DNA from: Lepturacanthus savala
Lineage: Eukaryota > Chordata > Actinopteri > Scombriformes > Trichiuridae
Assembly (NCBI GenBank): GCA_030544235.1
Contig: CM060462.1
Location: 36,935,526 to 36,999,525, forward strand
Length of the DNA stretch: 64,000 nt
Direction of reading: 5' to 3'
Numbering within the stretch: position 1 is the first letter of the stretch; every line of letters starts with the position of its first letter. This document shows, piece after piece, positions 47,020 to 57,317 of this stretch. Made by a program: the position numbers and the translations under genes. The notes below the pieces were generated by a model. The model was not told the DNA's origin. It did not search any database and worked only from the letters and a program-made list of their open reading frames with translations.

Positions 47020-47715
47020 TAAAGTCGCCCTATTTTGCCCTTTTCACAGTTTGAGATTGAACTTTTTATGGTCTCTTAATAGAAATGTTCTAGCTTTGGT
47101 ATTACCATCCTTCCTTGCATCTGAATTCAGCTCTGCAATTCAGTCTGGACACCAAGGACCCAATTTTCCTCTCATCTAGGGAGCCAATCACAGAATGGAG
47201 GAGCATGAGATGAGGTCTGGTGTTAGTAAAGCTACACATGATCATGTTTTTATGGTCCAAAAGCACCTAGTTAGACCTGTGTCAACAATGCAATCAGTTC
47301 TCTCACACTCGCACTCTGAAAAACCCTGTTTCCCCTCTCTGCTTCCTACTGAAACACACACACACACTCTATTATAATTGGACGACCACTGTCCGAAATG
47401 TCCTGTCCCTCTGAGAGCTGGGATCAGTCAGAGAAACAGAAGTCATGTACAAACACAGAGGAGGTGGCCGCATGGATCATATATTCTATAATATATTATA
47501 GATATAATCTATTCTATAATCTTCCACTCCTGTTGTGACATCACAACAGGAGCCATTTCTAAATGGTCCATATTCAGCTAGGTTTCAGCCCACAACAGGA
47601 TGAGTGGGTGGTCTTCACAGTTTGTGCTTTAGTTGAAACACCAGAGACCTGAATATTTACACACAAGTGCCTAAAAAAGTGTTGTTTTTATAACAGGGCC
47701 CCTCTATGTGTTAAT
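47020..47715. mobile_element. Possible non-autonomous element, weak ends
   Basis: AAAGTCGCCCTATTTTGCCC at the left and GTTTTTATAACAGGGCCCCT at the right resemble the two ends of a very common fish repeat ('aaaggtcccatattatg...'). The interior holds a near-perfect 26-bp palindrome at 47527-47552 and an AT-rich patch at 47480-47520. The assignment is tentative. Confidence 0.35.
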
Positions 47716-47769
47716 ATTGACAGTGATCATGTGATATTTTGATTTATGTTATATTTGTATTTCACTCAG

Positions 47770-48026
47770 ACCGCCTGCGATCCTTCTGACTTCGGTGTTC
47801 ATATAGAGGTGGAGGTGAAAGGTCGGCAGCTGCTGAGAGTGTTTGAGCTCCTGCAGCTGCTGAACGTCCACACCGACACGCCGAGCACGGAGCTCATTAA
47901 AGCTTCTTCAGTATCACTTTTTCTTCCTGGTGCTTTCACACGCTGATGCATTTCTTCTCTCTGCAGGGACACTTCAGCCACAGTCGCAGGATAAACCTGC
48001 AGAAACCTCAGATTCAAAGGAGATAA
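47770..48026 (+). other. Candidate two-exon C-terminal coding segment, product unknown
   Basis: TATTTGTATTTCACTCAG ends at 47769. The next 141 nt (47770-47910) are open and read TACDPSDFGVHIEVEVKGRQ then LLRVFELLQLLNVHTDTPST then ELIKASS, with abundant GTG, CTG and GAG codons. A GTATCA donor-like site follows. TTTCTTCTCTCTGCAG, a very strong acceptor, ends at 47966. The second part (47967-48026) reads GHFSHSRRINLQKPQIQRR and a TAA, in the same phase across a 56-bp gap. Such a short intron is near the lower limit for fish. The regular hydrophobic spacing suggests an alpha-helical repeat segment. I do not recognise the family. It is the best coding candidate among the unassigned segments. Confidence 0.4.
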
Positions 48027-48169
48027 TGTGTAATAATGACGATTACTGACAGTTCTTATGTTGTGGAGCAACTTGTAATTTCCTCTTGGATTTTTTTGTT
48101 TGTGGTAAATATTACATTTTTGACTATTAGTACACACCAGGTTCAACAGAGTTCTTCACATCTTCTCAT

Positions 48170-48860
48170 CACGTCCTCACATTTATCTTTTTTTCTTCTT
48201 CTTCCTCCACTTCTTTCTTTCTTGTTTCACCTCCTTTTTTTCCCTCTTCTTTTATTTCTTTCTTCTTCTTTTCCTCCTCATCCTCCTATTCTTTCTTCCT
48301 CCTCCTCTTCTTCATCCTCGTCCTCCCTGTTGGACCTGTGACTGCGTTCAGCCATGATAGAATAATAATTACATTTCTCCTGCTGAAAGAGAGCAGAGAG
48401 AGCGAGGCTAAAGTTTCTTTTCTTTGGACGAGGGCGATTGCTTTCTCGTCCAATCACAACCTCCTCCCTCCTCCTCATCCTCCTTTTCTTTTTCTCTGCT
48501 TGAAGAGGAGACAAAAGAAGGGGAGAAATGTGACGACCAGATCATCGAGGTGAGAAAAGAGAGGAAAATGTGGGAAGGGGATGAGTAAAAGGTGAGGTGA
48601 GAGACGAAAAATGGGTCAGAAAATTGAGAGTAAAAGCTAAGAGGGGAAAAGGTAGAAAGAGGAGAGGCAATGAGAGAGAATAGAAATGCAAAGAGAAAAA
48701 AAAGGTGAGGTGAAAGAGGGAGAGACAAGGGGTAAAAACAATGATCTTTCCTCTCTACTTTTCTATGCTGCATCTTTTTTTCATACTTCAATTTCCTTCT
48801 TTCCCTGCTTTCTACTTCTCTTCTTCTATTTCTGCATCCTTTCCTCCATTTTCCATACAG
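48170..48860. repeat. Alternating polypyrimidine and polypurine tracts
   Basis: 48170-48330 and 48750-48860 are almost wholly C+T on the plus strand. 48500-48740 is strongly A+G-rich. The long open frames across this region (up to 182 codons) are composition artefacts. The final pyrimidine tract leads directly into an acceptor AG at 48859-48860. Confidence 0.8.
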
Positions 48861-48938
48861 ATCTGTTCCTATGAGACAACAAGCGTGTTGCAAGTGCAGT
48901 GGTTGGATGAGCAGCACAACGAGCTCGTGAAGCTTTAA
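48861..48938 (+). other. Candidate terminal coding exon, product unknown
   Basis: Preceded by a ~100-nt pyrimidine tract ending TTTTCCATACAG. The 78 nt read ICSYETTSVLQVQWLDEQHN then ELVKL and a TAA, in GC-balanced codons (GTG, CAG, GAG, CTC). It could be the last exon of the same unknown gene as 47770-48026. The frame upstream through the tract is also open, so the pyrimidine context may inflate the splice signal. Confidence 0.3.
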
Positions 48939-49039
48939 ACAGAACCTTGTTCTCACACATGCTCAGTGGCGTCTGCCTTACACCAAACTACTCTCCAGAG
49001 ACCGAAAACGTGACCTCTGTTATGAGTCTTTGGAGCCGA

Positions 49040-49130
49040 AAGTAACATGACCAAACGCTTCATAATGAAGGAACATGTCACACTGCAGTGGTGTGACTCA
49101 CTGACGTGTTTTTAATAGCTGTTGGACAAC
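49040..49130 (+). repeat. Dispersed repeat shared with 38990-39100, copy 2
   Basis: AACATGACCAAACGCTTCAT AATGAAGGAACATGTCAC...TGGTGTGACTCACTGAC matches the other copy over about 90 bp with a few substitutions. The upstream 48955-49040 and downstream 49130-49172 text probably belongs to the same element. Confidence 0.7.
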
Positions 49131-49171
49131 AATGCAGCTCTATGGCGCAGAGGAACGAGATCAGGCTCTGG

Positions 49172-49172
<1 letters not shown>

Positions 49173-49233
<61 letters not shown>
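49173..49233. repeat. (CA)n microsatellite
   Basis: About 30 CA units. Confidence 0.95.
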
Positions 49234-49235
<2 letters not shown>

Positions 49236-49812
49236 CTGGTTCAGAACATCAATTCATTGTTGGTTTGAACCCAGACATGAGACCTGTTGACAGGGAGAAG
49301 AAAAATATAGAAAACCACCAGTATGATCCTTTAATGAGACAAGTTGCACCTGCTGTATGTGGTCGAAGCATGTTTTATTTATTGTCATTTTTGTTTGTCT
49401 TTCTTTTTGTTTTGTTGTTTTTTGGTTAAATTCGGGAGATGTGGATCATTTATAATGTAATAATCATCTGTCTGCTAAGTGGCCGTCTGTTGAGCATGTT
49501 CTAATTTGTTTAGACATGCTTTAATCATCACAGAACTGTAAAAACATGAAATGGTAACTCTCCTTTAACGTCCCCGGGGATCATTTATTGGATCGCTTGT
49601 TGGTCTTGTTATTTTCACTCCTCGTTCCTCCTCGGTGTCAGCAGCTGTGACGCTGCCAAACTCTGAAAGCAGCAGAGTCACTCATGAATCATGCTGATGG
49701 TGTCCGGGCGTAACACAACGTGACCACATGACCACTGGACCGATTCGTGATGGACACACACGCACGCACACACACGCACGCACGCACACACGCACGCACA
49801 CACACACACGTG

Positions 49813-49844
<32 letters not shown>

Positions 49845-50314
49845 GGCTGGGTTTATATACTGTAGCACTGAAGCAACACTGTGTTAATGTTGTTGTGACC
49901 TTTAGTGTCAGTTTGGGTTATTTACCTCAAATAAAGCTTATAACTTGTGTATCTTTGGTATGTAACAACATAGAAGAAACTAAACATGTGAGATAATTTT
50001 AATGTAAATCTTCTTGTGTGTAACACTGGCTCACTATAACGGTTTGTTAACCAGATGCATTATCTGTGCTGAATGAACCCAAACCCTATTTTAGCCCAGT
50101 GGGTTTTATAAGTTTGAGTAAAACAGTCCTGTTCAGCGTGTCTATGTACAGCTTCCTCCACATATTGTTGCATATAAAACAATGCATTTACATATAATAT
50201 TTTTGAGAAAACAAATGCATAAATTTGGGCCTAAAATAAAAGTACTTCAGGGTACTTAAGTAAACCAAGGTTTTGATCAATATTTTTTATTTGGAGCAAA
50301 ATCGTCACTGGGGT
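49234..50314. other. No gene recognised; compound (CA)n
   Basis: Contains a compound CA/CGCA tract at 49757-49845. No coding motif was recognised. Confidence 0.35.
49757..49845. repeat. Compound (CA)n/(CGCA)n microsatellite
   Basis: CA dinucleotides interrupted by regular CGCACG insertions. Confidence 0.9.
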
Positions 50315-50525
50315 CACTTAGAAAAAATTCCTTACTTTTGAATGAAAAGCTCCGTTCTTTTTAATGGAGAAGTTTAAACTAATCAGAAATACACTCTATA
50401 CATTGTTAATGTGGTAAATATCTATTGTAGCTGCAAAGTCTGATTTTTGGTGCAATCTCTACATAGGTTTATAGAGGCCCATTGCGTCAAAAGGCTAAGG
50501 TATAACTTTTTATGGAAAACATCTG
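50315..50525 (-). mobile_element. Tc1-derived MITE, copy 3 (fragment)
   Basis: GGGGTCACTTAGAAAAAATT CC, AAACTAATCAGAAATACACT CTATACATTGTTAATGTGGT, TGCAAAGTCTGATTTTTGGT and GGTTTATAGAGGCCCATTGC match copies 1 and 2 in order. A central part between GGCCCA and TTGCGTCAAAAGGCTAA is deleted relative to copy 1. Confidence 0.7.
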
Positions 50526-50689
50526 ACCATGATGTGATGTGACTTTGAAGCTACTTAAATGTAGATTAAAATCAAACATGAGAGACGAGGAGGTTATTGA
50601 AGGTTGCGATAATAAAGACACAGAGAACAGTAACTGCTCTGTATCTCACTGCTGTTTCTATTATTCTGATCACTGGTGTGTGCGTGTTA

Positions 50690-50900
50690 GTTTATGACCT
50701 CTGAATGTCGGATGTTAGAAATGTTGTTGGACTGGATTTGTTCGGTTTTGAGTCCTCAGCCTGCGTCTTCTCCTTTTCGCTGTATTTATTTTTCCGGTCC
50801 GCGTGGCTGCAGACGATCCTGCCCTGCAGCATTGTTGGGTCGACGCGATACGATCTGCGGCAAGGAAACAAAAGAGCTCAGCGAGCTGAAGGTGACACAT
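50690..50900 (+). other. GC-richer block with a candidate exon (50813-50891)
   Basis: A pyrimidine-rich lead (CTTCTCCTTTTCGCTGTATT) ends in GTGGCTGCAG at 50812. The next 79 nt are open in two frames. One reads RSCPAALLGRRDTICGKETK then ELSELK and ends exactly at a GAAG|GTGACA donor. The other reads TILPCSIVGSTRYDLRQGNK then RAQRAE. CpGs are frequent. Neither translation is recognised, so it may equally be a conserved non-coding element. Confidence 0.25.
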
Positions 50901-51714
50901 TCCTAAAGACAAACACCAACAGACTCCACAGTCCCCTCACAAAACAAAGAAAACAGACTCCTGCCGCTGAGTGAAGGAGAAACGAGTCCACATCGTCTCA
51001 AAGTCTGGAATTTCTCTGTTAACTTTTATTTATTCAGACATGTTTCAGTGTCACAGTTTCACATTCACACCTGGAAACTACAGCTCAGAACAAGGTGTTC
51101 ATAACTACAGCATCCTGTACTGTACCTGGACACTCATGAGTTGCACTTTATAACCTTTCTCTTGTGTTATATTGTTGTTTCCATCCCTTATGTTAACAGG
51201 TCGGCTTTAACCCATGTCATAACCATTATCTATCAACCAATTTGTTTCTTATCTTTTGCTTAGGTTTCCTAACCATGAAATTGGTTTTAATATTCTTGAT
51301 GTGGGTCTCTCTGCCTTTATTTTGTCAGCATACTCCTCGATTTTAAAAATGGTAAAATGAACCTCAAGAGAATTATATATATAAATAAAAGGTTGTTATG
51401 TGATCTGACTATTTCTGAGTGGTATTGAAACACATCTCTTGAACGTTTCTTTAATATTATTATACACAATAACATATATAGTGTTATTTTCAGTCATTTT
51501 CATCAACTTTGATATGAAGACTACAAATGCACTGACAGTGCACTCATGATGTAAGATTTGGCTCTAATTATTGCTTTATATTTTTATAACCGGGTCATAA
51601 CAGACCGTAACAACAAAGGTCATAATTTCAACCACAACATTTTATAATTTAGAAAATAAAAATGAAAGCTTGCATCTGTGTTGGGTCATGCTGTGTCTGT
51701 CTCCTTCCTCCCAC
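50901..51714. other. No gene recognised
   Basis: AT-rich, with several TATATA patches; nothing coding. Confidence 0.35.
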
Positions 51715-51828
51715 TGGTGGTTTGGTAACTTCATCAGTCTGAAGAAGGAGGAGGAGCAGATCTTCGTCCTGATCAGAGACAAACCTCTCAGCTCCATAAA
51801 GGCAGACATCGTCTGTGTCTTCCTGAGC
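51715..51828 (+). pseudogene. BRSK (SAD kinase) exon, diverged copy
   Basis: The segment translates to WWFGNFISLKKEEEQIFVLI then RDKPLSSIKADIVCVFLS. This is the start of the KA1-like C-terminal regulatory region of BRSK1/BRSK2 (brain-specific serine/threonine kinases that control neuronal polarity), where vertebrate proteins read WFGNFISL(E/D)KEEQIF then (I/L)KDKPLSSIKADIV. The valine and isoleucine in IFVLI favour BRSK2 over BRSK1. A pyrimidine tract (CTGTCTCCTTCCTCCCACT) precedes it, but the expected AG acceptor is CACTG. An extra glutamate codon lies in KKEEEQ and the conserved HAFLS is CVFLS. A GT donor-like site follows at 51829. Neither the kinase domain nor the next KA1 exon appears elsewhere in the window. 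It is either a captured or duplicated exon or a decayed part of a brsk2 paralogue. Confidence 0.75.
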
Positions 51829-52434
51829 GTAACCCTCAAATTACACCGCATGTGGATCCGGTCCAATCTGTCTCCGTTATAATCAATGCTTGTACTTCCA
51901 CCCACTCCGGAACAGCTTTGGATCAGCTGCAGCAGTCTGGAGTCCTCTGGAGCAGATACGCAGACCTTCTATTTTTGCAGCAATTCAGCACAAAGCAGAT
52001 TGTGCGGGACAGGAAGTTGAACACAACTATAAAATCAAATGTCTGGTTTATTTACCAAAATAAGATGTGGTCATATTTCGAAGTACTCTCCCTTGAAAAT
52101 GTCTTAATGGGTGGAGCCAAAGTCACAGTTTCAGATATCATTTCACTCCACTTGTCTCACTTCTCACTGACTTGTGTCACTTGTCTCACAGACAAGGCAG
52201 TTCAATGGCCCAGCACTGAGTTGTTTTATTACTCTTTAATTTTAACTTTCATACTACTCTATATCGCACGATTGTACATGAATTTTGTTATTTTGAATTA
52301 TCAAAATTGAAGTTCTCGTGGGTCCCGCTACAAGCCAGAGCTTCACAGCATAGACAGCTCCATTGAGGGTTGACAGATGCTGGGTGACGGATCCGGTCCG
52401 GAACGAATCCACATGCGATGGAATTTGGGCGTAA
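51829..52434. mobile_element. ~600-bp inverted-repeat element next to the BRSK exon
   Basis: Left end TAACCCTCAAATTACACCGC ATGTGGATCCGGTCC (51830-51864). The right end is the inverse of TTACGCCCAAATTCCATCGC ATGTGGATTCGTTCC (52399-52433). Between these arms of about 35 bp lies an AT-rich interior with a 152-codon plus-strand open stretch (51852-52307) that shows no known domain and begins inside the left arm. The superfamily is unknown. The left arm starts exactly at the 3' edge of the BRSK exon. Confidence 0.55.
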
Positions 52435-53019
52435 GTCTTCCAGTGAATCATATTCATATTTCAGCTGGTTCACATTTGTTTCTGGTCATTATGTTTCTTT
52501 GGTCAGTTTACTATCTTCTTTTATTTTGATATTACAACAATATTTTGAAACAAAATCTGACTATCTTCCCCAAAAGATCCAGATCCAGATTCAGGGCAAA
52601 ACATTAAGGCTTAGGGGGAAATCCATATCAAATTCATCAAATTCAAATTAGGAAAAAAAGTAACTGAGAATCTGTGATTTGTAAATGACTCTGTGGTTGT
52701 TCCATTTACTCCACTACGACTCAAGTGTTTTTACTGATGTGCTGCCCCGATCAGCAGGAACATCTGTCTGTGACTTCAAACTATTATACACATCACTGCT
52801 GGAAAATAATGATGTTTTATGATGTGGCATCTCTGTGGTTACGGCCCAGTTAGGTTAAGAGAAACATATGGATTTGTTCACTGTTTATTTATCGAAAAGG
52901 TTGTTTAATATAATCTGAACCATGAACACTGCACTCAAGATCTGAAGCTCACTCTGTTGTCAAACTCATTCATCCACCTGCAGCTCTAACGTCTGACCCC
53001 TGACCTACCACTTTAAAGA
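52435..53019. other. No gene recognised
   Basis: AT-rich sequence without motifs. Confidence 0.35.
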
Positions 53020-54384
53020 TACAGTACCTCACAAAAGTAAGTGTACCTCTCACATTTCTGCGGATATTTTATTATATCTTTTTACGGGACAACACTGAAA
53101 AAATGACACTTTGACACGAAAGTATTCAGATTACAGTTTATATAACTGTATATTTATTGTTCCCTCAATATAACTCAAAACACAGCCATTAACAGCTAAT
53201 TTTGTCAGTCAGTCATTTCTATACCCACTTATTCCTCATTTGGTTCACGGTGATCCTTCAATCTCAGCACAATACAGGCTTTGGGACTGCATTACAGGTG
53301 AATTACACCTGTGCATTACAACCACAGGTGCATTACACCCCCAGATAGTCGCCAGCCTATTGTGCAACAAAAGTGTGTATACCGATAAGTGAAAATGGCC
53401 AGGAAATGGAAATTGAGTGTGAATACTTTGTGTGGCTACCATTATTTTCCAACACAGCTTTAACTCTCTTGGACATGGAGTTCATCAGAGCTTCTCTGCT
53501 TCAGTAAGTCACAGTACATGTTGGTGTTCATGGTTCCATCAACGAACTGTAGCTCCCCAGTGTTGGAAGCACTCATGCAGTCCCAGACCATAACACTCCT
53601 ACTATCATGGTTGACTGTAGGCAGGACACACTTGTCCCTGTCCTCCTCACCTGGTTGCTGCTACACACGCTTGACACCATCTGAAACTGAAATAAGTTTA
53701 TCTGGTTCCAGTAATCCTGGTCCTTAGTCTGCTTGTCTTCAGCAAACTGTTTGGCCAATTTAAAGCAGTGTGTGGTGTATGGTCTGAGCCCTGACAGACT
53801 GACCCCTCACCCCTTCAACCTATGCAGCAATGCATTCAGCACTCATATATCTACTTTCCAAAGAAAACCTCTGGATGTGACACTGAGCATGTACACTCAA
53901 CTTCTTTGGCCGACTATGGCGAGGCCTATTCTGAGTGGAACCTGTCCTGTTAAACCACTGGATGGTCTTGGCCACTTTCCTGCAGCTCACTTTCTGGGTG
54001 TTCTTCGGGGTCTTCTTACAGCATAGGCCATCTTTATGTAGAGCAATGATTCTTTTTTTCAGGTCTTCAGAGAGTTCTTAGCCATGAACTTCCATGTTGA
54101 ACTTTCAGTAACCAGTATGAGAGGGTGTGACAGCTGTAATACCAAATTAAACACACCTGCCTATTCACATCTGAGACCTTGCAACACTAACGAGTCACAT
54201 GACAGTGAGGAGGGAAAATGCCTAACTGCTCAATTTGAACATTTTCACTTGGGGTGTACTCCCTTTTATTGTACACTGAGCACTTTTAATTGTGTCAATG
54301 TTTCATTTCTTCAGTGTTGTCCCATTAGAAGATATTAATAAATATCTGCAGAAATGTGAGGGGTGTACTCACTAAGATACTGTA
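53020..54384 (-). mobile_element. Tc1-like transposon with both terminal inverted repeats
   Basis: Bounded by TA...TA, with the left end TACAGTACCTCACAAAAGTA and the right end the inverse of TACAGTATCTTAGTGAGTAC. Inverted similarity continues inwards for about 90 bp (CTCACATTTCTGC.GATATTT...GGGACAACACTGAA.AAATG). The transposase lies on the minus strand. Near 54050-53830 it reads LKKRIIALHKDGL, RKVAKTIQWFNRTGSTQNRP and RHSRPKKLS, the paired-type DNA-binding domain. Farther on come KQFAEDKQTKDQDYWN and CVLPTVNHDSRSVMVWDCMS, then ELQFVDGTMNTNMYCDLLKQ. Several frameshifts and stops occur. Sequence after MYCDLLKQ jumps to the C-terminus, so the middle and third catalytic residues are deleted. A SINE fragment is nested at 53206-53370. 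Confidence 0.9.
53206..53370 (-). mobile_element. tRNA-like SINE family 'GGCGACAC', copy 3 (nested fragment)
   Basis: TCTATACCCACTTATTCCTC ATTTGGTTCACGG...GCATTACA...CCCCCAGATAGTCGCCAGCC TATTGTG matches the tail half of the copy at 34193-34505. It sits inside the Tc1 element, so it inserted later. A local GCATTACA reiteration occurs in its middle. Confidence 0.65.
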
Positions 54385-54489
54385 TATTTACCATCCATCC
54401 AAATCCATCCATCTTCTACTGCTGAACCATCGGGTCATGGAAGCTGCAGCATGTAGTTTTAATGTTGCATTTTCTTGCATGATTAAAGT
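54385..54489. other. No gene recognised
   Basis: Short spacer with a (ATCC)n scrap. Confidence 0.3.
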
Positions 54490-54800
54490 TTAGCGTTAGC
54501 ATTATATGACAGTGTTTTTTTTTTGTATTGTCATCATTATAAGTATTTTGTTGTTTCTCAAACAACCTCCAGGACTTCTCCAAACTAATGAACTGATGAG
54601 CAGATTAGATTGATTGTACTGCAGATTGTTTGAAATGTGTTGTCTGAATTAAGTTTATCATTAGAATTACTTGACAGTGTTTTTCTTTCTTTCTTTTTTT
54701 TGCGTTGTCATCATTATAAGTATTTTGTTGTTTCTCAAAACACAAGCAGGACTTCCCCAAACTAATGAATAATGAGCAGATTTGATCAATTACATTACAG
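54490..54800 (+). repeat. Tandem duplication of a ~165-bp unit
   Basis: GACAGTGTTTTT...TTGTCATCATTATAAGTATT TTGTTGTTTCTCAAA...CAGGACTTC.CCAAACTAAT GAA...TGAGCAGATT occurs at 54508 and again at 54673, a period of 165 bp. The copies differ by substitutions and by poly-T length. Confidence 0.85.
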
Positions 54801-56085
54801 TAACCATGGCATAATCATGGCAGGAATATGCTATATCATTATGGGTCAGAAATACTGTAAAAACAGTTTGCTTCAGTTTTTTCAGGTACAGAGACGCCAA
54901 AATGGGGCAGGCATGACAAAATGAACGAACTGCTTTAGACACGACAACACATCAGGAAACCTCCCGAATAGGGCCCCTACTAGCTGTTACTGGCTAGTGG
55001 CTGTTAAGGGACCTTAGAGACACGGATATTGATCCATATCAATAACACAACCTGAAACCTCCGTAGACACTCCAGCGACACGTTTAAATCCCCCTTATGG
55101 GACCCTGACTTGCTGCTGTTGCCGCCTTTCTGCCGTATTCTTATCGAATCGAAGAAAAAATTAAGCTATCATATCCTTCAGGTCATGCAAAAAGAAAAAA
55201 AAGTACAAGAAGATGAAGAAAACATAAAACTGGAAAGTGGTAAGTTCAAACATGTATCATCTTTGTCCCAGCTTGTCTCACCAAGCACATTAACAGCTTA
55301 TCTAAACAGTAAGAGGGCTAACCAGTAACTCATTTGAATTTGAATTTGAACGAGGGAGATATTATAGATCTCCTTGATTTCTTTGAAATAGTCTAATGTC
55401 ACATTAAACACAATATTATCATGGAACACTGAAGTTGGCTGCATTATTATTCCATACAGATCTTATGTTGAGTGTGTAGCATGTACAATAATAATAATGC
55501 TCCTTCCATTGTTTTTTCCTCAAGCTGCTTTGTTGAAATTCTTTGGACCAGAAAAACAGCTTACCTCTACAAATGAGGATAGAAAGCTTTTTTTTTTTTT
55601 TTTTTTTTTTAAATAAATTAGATTACAGTGATTTATCTAATTGTGACTCATTGATACATTGAGTATTTTTTCCACACCACATCAACAGAAGATACTCTGA
55701 GCTCTCAAATAATATCAGATGATCCTGTGCTGTGGCCGAAATTCATGGATGAAAATGCTCAATGTGAAATTGTAACAAAAAGATATTTGATGTAAAGTTT
55801 TCTTATGTGATTTTGCACTTCTGTAGTTTAAAATAAAAGAAATTCTGGATTGAGTGATCTTCAACTTAGATTCTTTACTTCAATAAAAAGGAAAAATATG
55901 TGTTATTGTAGGTGGAGCTAATTTATTTTAAATAAACCTCATTTTATATCTCAGTCAGGACCATTTTTCTCTGCACCTTCTGCAATCTGTTGGCTAGGAC
56001 GGCTAAAGCATATAGTCCTACTATCTAAACCCTCTCAGTCAACATTGCTCTTCACTAGTTTGGAAAAAATATTTAACGACTCTTG
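54801..56085. other. No gene recognised; long poly-T
   Basis: AT-rich, with a poly-T run of 22-24 at about 55587-55610, which may mark the reverse-oriented tail of an old retroposon. A short open stretch at 55110-55325 has no motif. Confidence 0.35.
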
Positions 56086-56290
56086 AGGTCGTTAAATTAA
56101 TGCAGGGGTTCCACAGGGATCCGTCTTTGGGGCAATTTATTTTCTTAATTCTAAATAATTTACCAAATCACAATCAGAATGTTCTATAATGTACTATGTA
56201 CTATAATGAATGTGGATTGTGTTGATTCTCAGATTTATGATCAGACTCTTGCACTGTCCCCTCTCGAATAAATATATTACAACGTAAATG
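56086..56290 (+). pseudogene. LINE reverse-transcriptase relic
   Basis: At 56105 the frame reads GVPQGSVFGAIYFLNSK, matching the RT signature 'GVPQGSvLGPllFliYiNdl' of L2/CR1/Rex-like LINEs. About 90 bp later GTTGATTCTCAGATTTATGA reads VDSQIYD, matching 'YADDtQiY'; the catalytic YADD itself is degraded. Stops lie between them. Only about 200 bp are recognisable. Confidence 0.65.
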
Positions 56291-57300
56291 AATATATATA
56301 TATATATATACTACTTATATATAATAGTAGTAATAGTATACTTTGTTTGATTCAATAGAGACAATACGATGGACACTGGTAGTAGCTGGTTGAGTTTTCA
56401 TTTAAATCACAGAGTTTATTGCTGATAAATTGAATCAGAAAAAAGGGCCAGATTAGAAATGTTTTGACTCCTTTTGGATTTTCCAGCATTTTGATACAAA
56501 TGTTAGCTGATGATTTTATTCTTTGTTATTATTATTTTTTTGTTTTTCTTATGCATTTCAATTTTAACTGAATAAACTAAATTAATACAGAAATGACAGA
56601 TTCAAAACAAATGAAACTTCTAAGATGAATTGTTATCAGGGAATGAATGCATCACTAACGGAAAATATGGTAAACCTCCCCTTATATATGTTAACACCTT
56701 TAATATGTATTACCTCACAACCTTTATCCTATAATAACTGTGATGAACATGGATTCAAAACAGATTTTCATGTCAAACCTCATATGTCATAATAGCAAAC
56801 AGATGCAACCAGAAACGATATAAACTCTGACAGGATGATTGATGATGAGGACGATGATGATGATGATGATGATTCTGAGTTTCACCAACAAACTTATTGA
56901 ACTAACGTCACTTTATATAACTGCATCACATATCTTTGTTTTATCTAATATAAGCTGCTCATTAAGTCATTTATATCCTGCACATCAGCACTTTATACCC
57001 AAATTGCTCTTCTGATGAGACGTGAAGGCAAACATTAAGTTCTCACTAAGTTCTTGTGTTTGTTCACTGACAATAAATTTGAATCTGATCTAATCTATAT
57101 AAAAAAGAAGAAATAAACTGGGACAATAAACAACAGTAAGCACATGCACTGCATTAGGTTTGTAATAAAAATAATGTTTCTACAACACATTTTTAAAGAA
57201 CAAACACTCTCACGCACAGTGAAGTCATGATGAATCATGCGGCTCAGACGGAGTTTAACCTCAATAAAGAAAAGAAGAAAACTTTAATCTCTCCACTTAA
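56291..57300. other. No gene recognised
   Basis: AT-rich, with a short TA tract at 56291-56311, a (GAT)n at 56846-56873, and a LINE-like tail (AATAAATTTGAATCTGATCT) near 57071. No coding motif was recognised. Confidence 0.35.
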
Positions 57301-57317
57301 ATCCTCAACCTGCCCTG

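Noticed and set aside
48408..48956. 182-codon minus-strand open frame
   Set aside because: It is explained by the purine/pyrimidine tracts, which lack stop codons on the pyrimidine-reading strand.
51852..52310. 152-codon plus-strand open frame as a gene
   Set aside because: It begins inside the left terminal repeat of an inverted-repeat element and shows no known domain or homologous block. A transposon-encoded peptide cannot be excluded, but the sequence does not support it.
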